A stretch of 64,000 bases of DNA from Paracoccaceae bacterium (GTDB lineage Bacteria; Pseudomonadota; Alphaproteobacteria; Rhodobacterales; Rhodobacteraceae): positions 29,503 through 93,502 of the forward strand of contig JAJFIC010000012.1 of assembly GCA_021775315.1 (NCBI GenBank), given 5' to 3'. A program made the translations under genes and the position numbers. The notes beneath the pieces were generated by a model. It had not been told where the DNA came from, did no database searches, and saw nothing but the letters and a program-made list of their open reading frames with translations. Shown here piece after piece: positions 61,702-64,000 of this stretch (positions within the stretch are counted from its first letter, which is position 1; every line of letters begins with the position of its first letter).

Positions 61702-62943
61702 TCAGGTGCCTTTGCCGCGAAATTCAAGCTGCAAGCCGGTTGGCGGGCTGGCGTCAAAACCGGGAAAATCGAACGCGGCGGTTGGCACTCCGGCCTGATC
61801 CAGCCCTAGGAAAGGCCGCATATCTGTGTCGGATTTCAAATGCAGGCCGAAAAAGGCGGTGATGAAATGCTGGGCGATATTGTTCATGCGCACGCTGTCC
61901 CAAACCGCATCGGCGTAATGGTCAAACGGAATGAAATCGAGCGCGCTGGATTTTGCCCAGCTTTCAAGCGGGGCCGGAATCGGCGCGGCGGCGTTGTGAC
62001 CGGCAAGCTCGAAAGTTAACAGGTGGCGGTCAGCGTTGTTGGCGCGCGAAAATATCTGGCGCATCCCGTTTTCATAACCTGACGTGTCGTCCGCACTGCC
62101 CGCGATAATAAGGGTCGGTTTTTCAAGTCCGCACAGGCCCGCATCGTCCCAAAACCCACGCTGCATGCCCCATGGCCCGATCGGCACGATGGCCTTGACG
62201 CGCGGGTCAATCAGGGCGCGATGGCTGTCTGATCCGGGGCGGTGGCAGTCAAGCAGGCCGAAAGGCGCGCCATCAGCGAAGTCCACGCCTGCCTGTGAAA
62301 CCCCGGCACCGCCGAAAACCAGCGCGCCGTAGCCGCCCATCGAATAGCCGATAACGCCGACATTTTCCGCGTCAATAATCCCGGCAAGCGGGTGGGCAGG
62401 ATCGCCCAGAACGTCAATAACATGGCGCTGGTCGAGCGGCCGGTTAACCAGTGTCGAGCCAAAGGAGGCAAGGCCGCTACGCGCGGTTTCCGCATACCCG
62501 CTGTCGGTGTGGTCAATTGCTGCGACCACGTAGCCTTTGGAAGCAAGGTTTTCGCCGAGATGGCCAAGCAGGAACCGGTTGCCGGGGTAGCCATGGGATA
62601 GGATGACAAGCGGAAAGGCCGCTCCGCTCGCGGGGTCCGCGTCACGACTGGCGCGACCTGACAGTTTGGCTGTGGTGGCCCCGTCGCGGATCAGGGTGTC
62701 GTATATTGTGCCGCTGCTTTTGCCTTGGGCGGCTGGATACCACAGCTCGAAGTTAAGCGGGCGGGCGTAGCGTGGTGTTGCGGTTTCAAGGGCGTGCAAC
62801 AGGTCAAGCTGATCGGGGTTTACCGTCTGCTCGTGGCGCACACCCACCGGATAGGGGCCGAAATCGGCCAGAACAGGCGCGTCAGGCCGGATCGTGTCAA
62901 TCGGGTTAAGCGGTTGGTTTGGTGGGTTTTTAACGGGGTTCAT
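61702..62943 (-). CDS. Alpha/beta hydrolase, dienelactone/PAF-acetylhydrolase-like
   Basis: The 413-aa protein carries the nucleophile motif GVIGYSMGGYGALV, the oxyanion-loop segment LVILSHGYPGNRF and a late Asp in IAGSADDTSGYE, with a His in FELAGHNAAAP. The fold matches predicted dienelactone hydrolases and PAF acetylhydrolase-like enzymes, here without a signal peptide. The start at 62943 was placed five bases after the SDR stop. Substrate unknown. Confidence 0.85.
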   Translation of the reverse strand: MNPVKNPPNQPLNPIDTIRPDAPVLADFGPYPVGVRHEQTVNPDQLDLLHALETATPRYARPLNFELWYPAAQGKSSGTIYDTLIRDGATTAKLSGRASRDADPASGAAFPLVILSHGYPGNRFLLGHLGENLASKGYVVAAIDHTDSGYAETARSGLASFGSTLVNRPLDQRHVIDVLGDPAHPLAGIIDAENVGVIGYSMGGYGALVFGGAGVSQAGVDFADGAPFGLLDCHRPGSDSHRALIDPRVKAIVPIGPWGMQRGFWDDAGLCGLEKPTLIIAGSADDTSGYENGMRQIFSRANNADRHLLTFELAGHNAAAPIPAPLESWAKSSALDFIPFDHYADAVWDSVRMNNIAQHFITAFFGLHLKSDTDMRPFLGLDQAGVPTAAFDFPGFDASPPTGLQLEFRGKGT

Positions 62944-62948
62944 GGCGT

Positions 62949-63731
62949 CTATAAGACCTCGACATTGCCGCAAACGCTGATCGGCTGACCGGATATATTG
63001 GCCCCCATGGGTGAGCACAAAAACAGGGCCTGATTGGCGATGTCCTGTGCGGTGACCATACGGCGTAGCGATATTTTGTTGATGTAATCCTGCTCCATTT
63101 CACCATATGGCACGCCGACCTCATCCGCCCTTGCGGCGATGACCCGCTCGATCCTTGGGCCTTCGACAATGCCGGGCAGGATGGCGTTGACCCGAATACC
63201 GGCAGGGCCAAGTTCGATCGCCAGACTTTTCACAAGGCCTATAATTGCCCATTTGGTCGCTGCGTAAGGCGTACGATACGCATAGCCAAGCCGCCCGGCC
63301 ACGGATGACATCGCTATGATTGAGGCGTTTTCCGATTGCTTGAGCAGGGGCACCGCAAGCCGGGCGCAATAGAACTGGCCCATCAGATTGACATCGACCG
63401 TTTGACGCCACTCAGCAGGCGACATGGTGTCAATGCCCCCGGTCGGCCCGGCGACGCCCGCGTTGTTAATAAGCACATCAAGCCCGCCAAGCTGCGCTTT
63501 GAGCGCGTCAAACAGCGCGGTCACCTGATCCTCGTTTGAGACATCACAGCGCGTGATACCCCAGTCGGGATGGGCGGTTCTGCAATCCTCAAGCGCCTGA
63601 TCGGAGATGTCGCAGATCTGTATGCGTGCGCCAACAGCGGCGAATGTTTCGGCGATTGTGCGGCCAATGCCGCTGGCCCCGGCGGTGACCAGCACGCGCA
63701 ATCCCGGTTTTAGACCCATTGTCTGAGGCAT
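62949..63731 (-). CDS. SDR-family oxidoreductase
   Basis: The 260-aa protein is a classical short-chain dehydrogenase: TAGASGIGRTIAE cofactor motif, NNAGVAGP, the catalytic Ser in AMSSVAG and YAATK with Tyr and Lys. GGAGGG lies before the ATG at 63731. It lies 23 bp downstream of a BKACE gene, so it may make or use its beta-keto acid. The acidic residue at the end of strand 2 (CDIS) suggests NAD(H). Confidence 0.9.
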   Translation of the reverse strand: MPQTMGLKPGLRVLVTAGASGIGRTIAETFAAVGARIQICDISDQALEDCRTAHPDWGITRCDVSNEDQVTALFDALKAQLGGLDVLINNAGVAGPTGGIDTMSPAEWRQTVDVNLMGQFYCARLAVPLLKQSENASIIAMSSVAGRLGYAYRTPYAATKWAIIGLVKSLAIELGPAGIRVNAILPGIVEGPRIERVIAARADEVGVPYGEMEQDYINKISLRRMVTAQDIANQALFLCSPMGANISGQPISVCGNVEVL

Positions 63732-63754
63732 TTCGCCCTCCTGTCCGGCCCGCG

Positions 63755-64000
63755 TCAAAACGCGACCTGATCGCCGCCTTTAAGGTCAAGCATGGCACGC
63801 GCCTCGGTCGGGGTGGCCACATCCAGTGACAGGCCTTCAAGCACCTGACGGATTTTCACCACCTGTTCGGCATTGGATTGCGCCAGTTTGCCGGGGGCGA
63901 TCCACAGCGAATCTTCAAGCCCGACGCGCACATTGGCCCCTTGCGCGGCCCCCATGCTGGCCAGCGGTATCTGGTTGCGACCGGCACCCAGGATGGACCA
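63755..64000 (-). CDS. BKACE-family beta-keto acid cleavage enzyme, 3' part
   Basis: Only the last 81 residues are in the window; the frame stays open to base 64000. GRNQIPLASMGAAQGANVRV and GLEDSLWIAPGKLAQSN match the C-terminal region of the 3-keto-5-aminohexanoate cleavage family. It is a paralogue of the gene at 33992, with different ending, and leads into the SDR gene. Start and N-terminus lie beyond the window. Confidence 0.88.
   Translation of the reverse strand, partial: WSILGAGRNQIPLASMGAAQGANVRVGLEDSLWIAPGKLAQSNAEQVVKIRQVLEGLSLDVATPTEARAMLDLKGGDQVAF

Overview
The window looks like chromosomal DNA from an alphaproteobacterium of the order Rhodobacterales, probably the marine Roseobacter group. 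The signs are gene content (DUF1127 protein beside a LysR gene, PraR-like XRE regulator, AidB-type acyl-CoA dehydrogenase, a short Rieske protein, two BKACE-type cleavage enzymes, a sulfide:quinone oxidoreductase), a moderately high GC content with GC-rich third positions, and a recurring intergenic element of the kind common in this group. No tRNA, rRNA operon, prophage, insertion sequence or CRISPR array was seen. The only structural RNA is RNase P RNA. The last gene is cut by the window edge.

Layout. 1-10.3 kb is mostly housekeeping: TPR protein, SCP2 protein, lysophospholipase-like hydrolase, histidinol-phosphatase-like enzyme, XRE regulator, TypA GTPase, quinone reductase, sulfotransferase-like protein, LysR/DUF1127 divergent pair, BI-1 membrane protein, MAPEG protein and ribosomal protein L33. 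10.4-14 kb has rnpB, an AmpD-like amidase, a lipoprotein and gatCA. 14-18.9 kb has a UPF0173 hydrolase, AidB-like dehydrogenase, a Kef-type antiporter and an Lrp/AsnC regulator. 18.9-28.3 kb is catabolic: 4-hydroxyphenylpyruvate dioxygenase, Rieske protein, 2-hydroxyacid dehydrogenase, then a LysR gene divergent from a five-gene operon (semialdehyde dehydrogenase, an M19-like protein lacking key metal ligands, a 566-aa protein I do not recognise, a DUF3726-type protein, an Ldh-family imine/keto-acid reductase). That operon is the best candidate for an undescribed pathway.

28.5-39.8 kb holds an amino-acid permease, a Ca2+/cation antiporter, an FMN glutamate-synthase-like protein, sqr, a BKACE gene, a lipase-family gene that appears frameshifted near its 5' end, and the tesA / ybbA-ybbP export cluster. 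40-51 kb is a peptide/opine-type uptake locus: class III aminotransferase, three tandem 56-bp hairpin repeats, a complete five-gene Dpp/Opp ABC transporter, a LysR regulator, and a divergent amidohydrolase translationally coupled to a COG0523 GTPase that is probably its metallochaperone. 51-56.6 kb is a TetR-controlled RND efflux operon with a large palindrome upstream. 56.6-64 kb has an MFS exporter, small membrane protein, amidase, DMT transporter, fluoroacetate-dehalogenase-like hydrolase, PAF-acetylhydrolase-like hydrolase, an SDR and the 3' end of a second BKACE gene.

Genes are tightly packed. Many same-strand neighbours share ATGA or GTGA overlaps, and three convergent pairs overlap at their 3' ends by 12-22 bp. 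All functional calls come from reading sequence and family knowledge; no database search was run.
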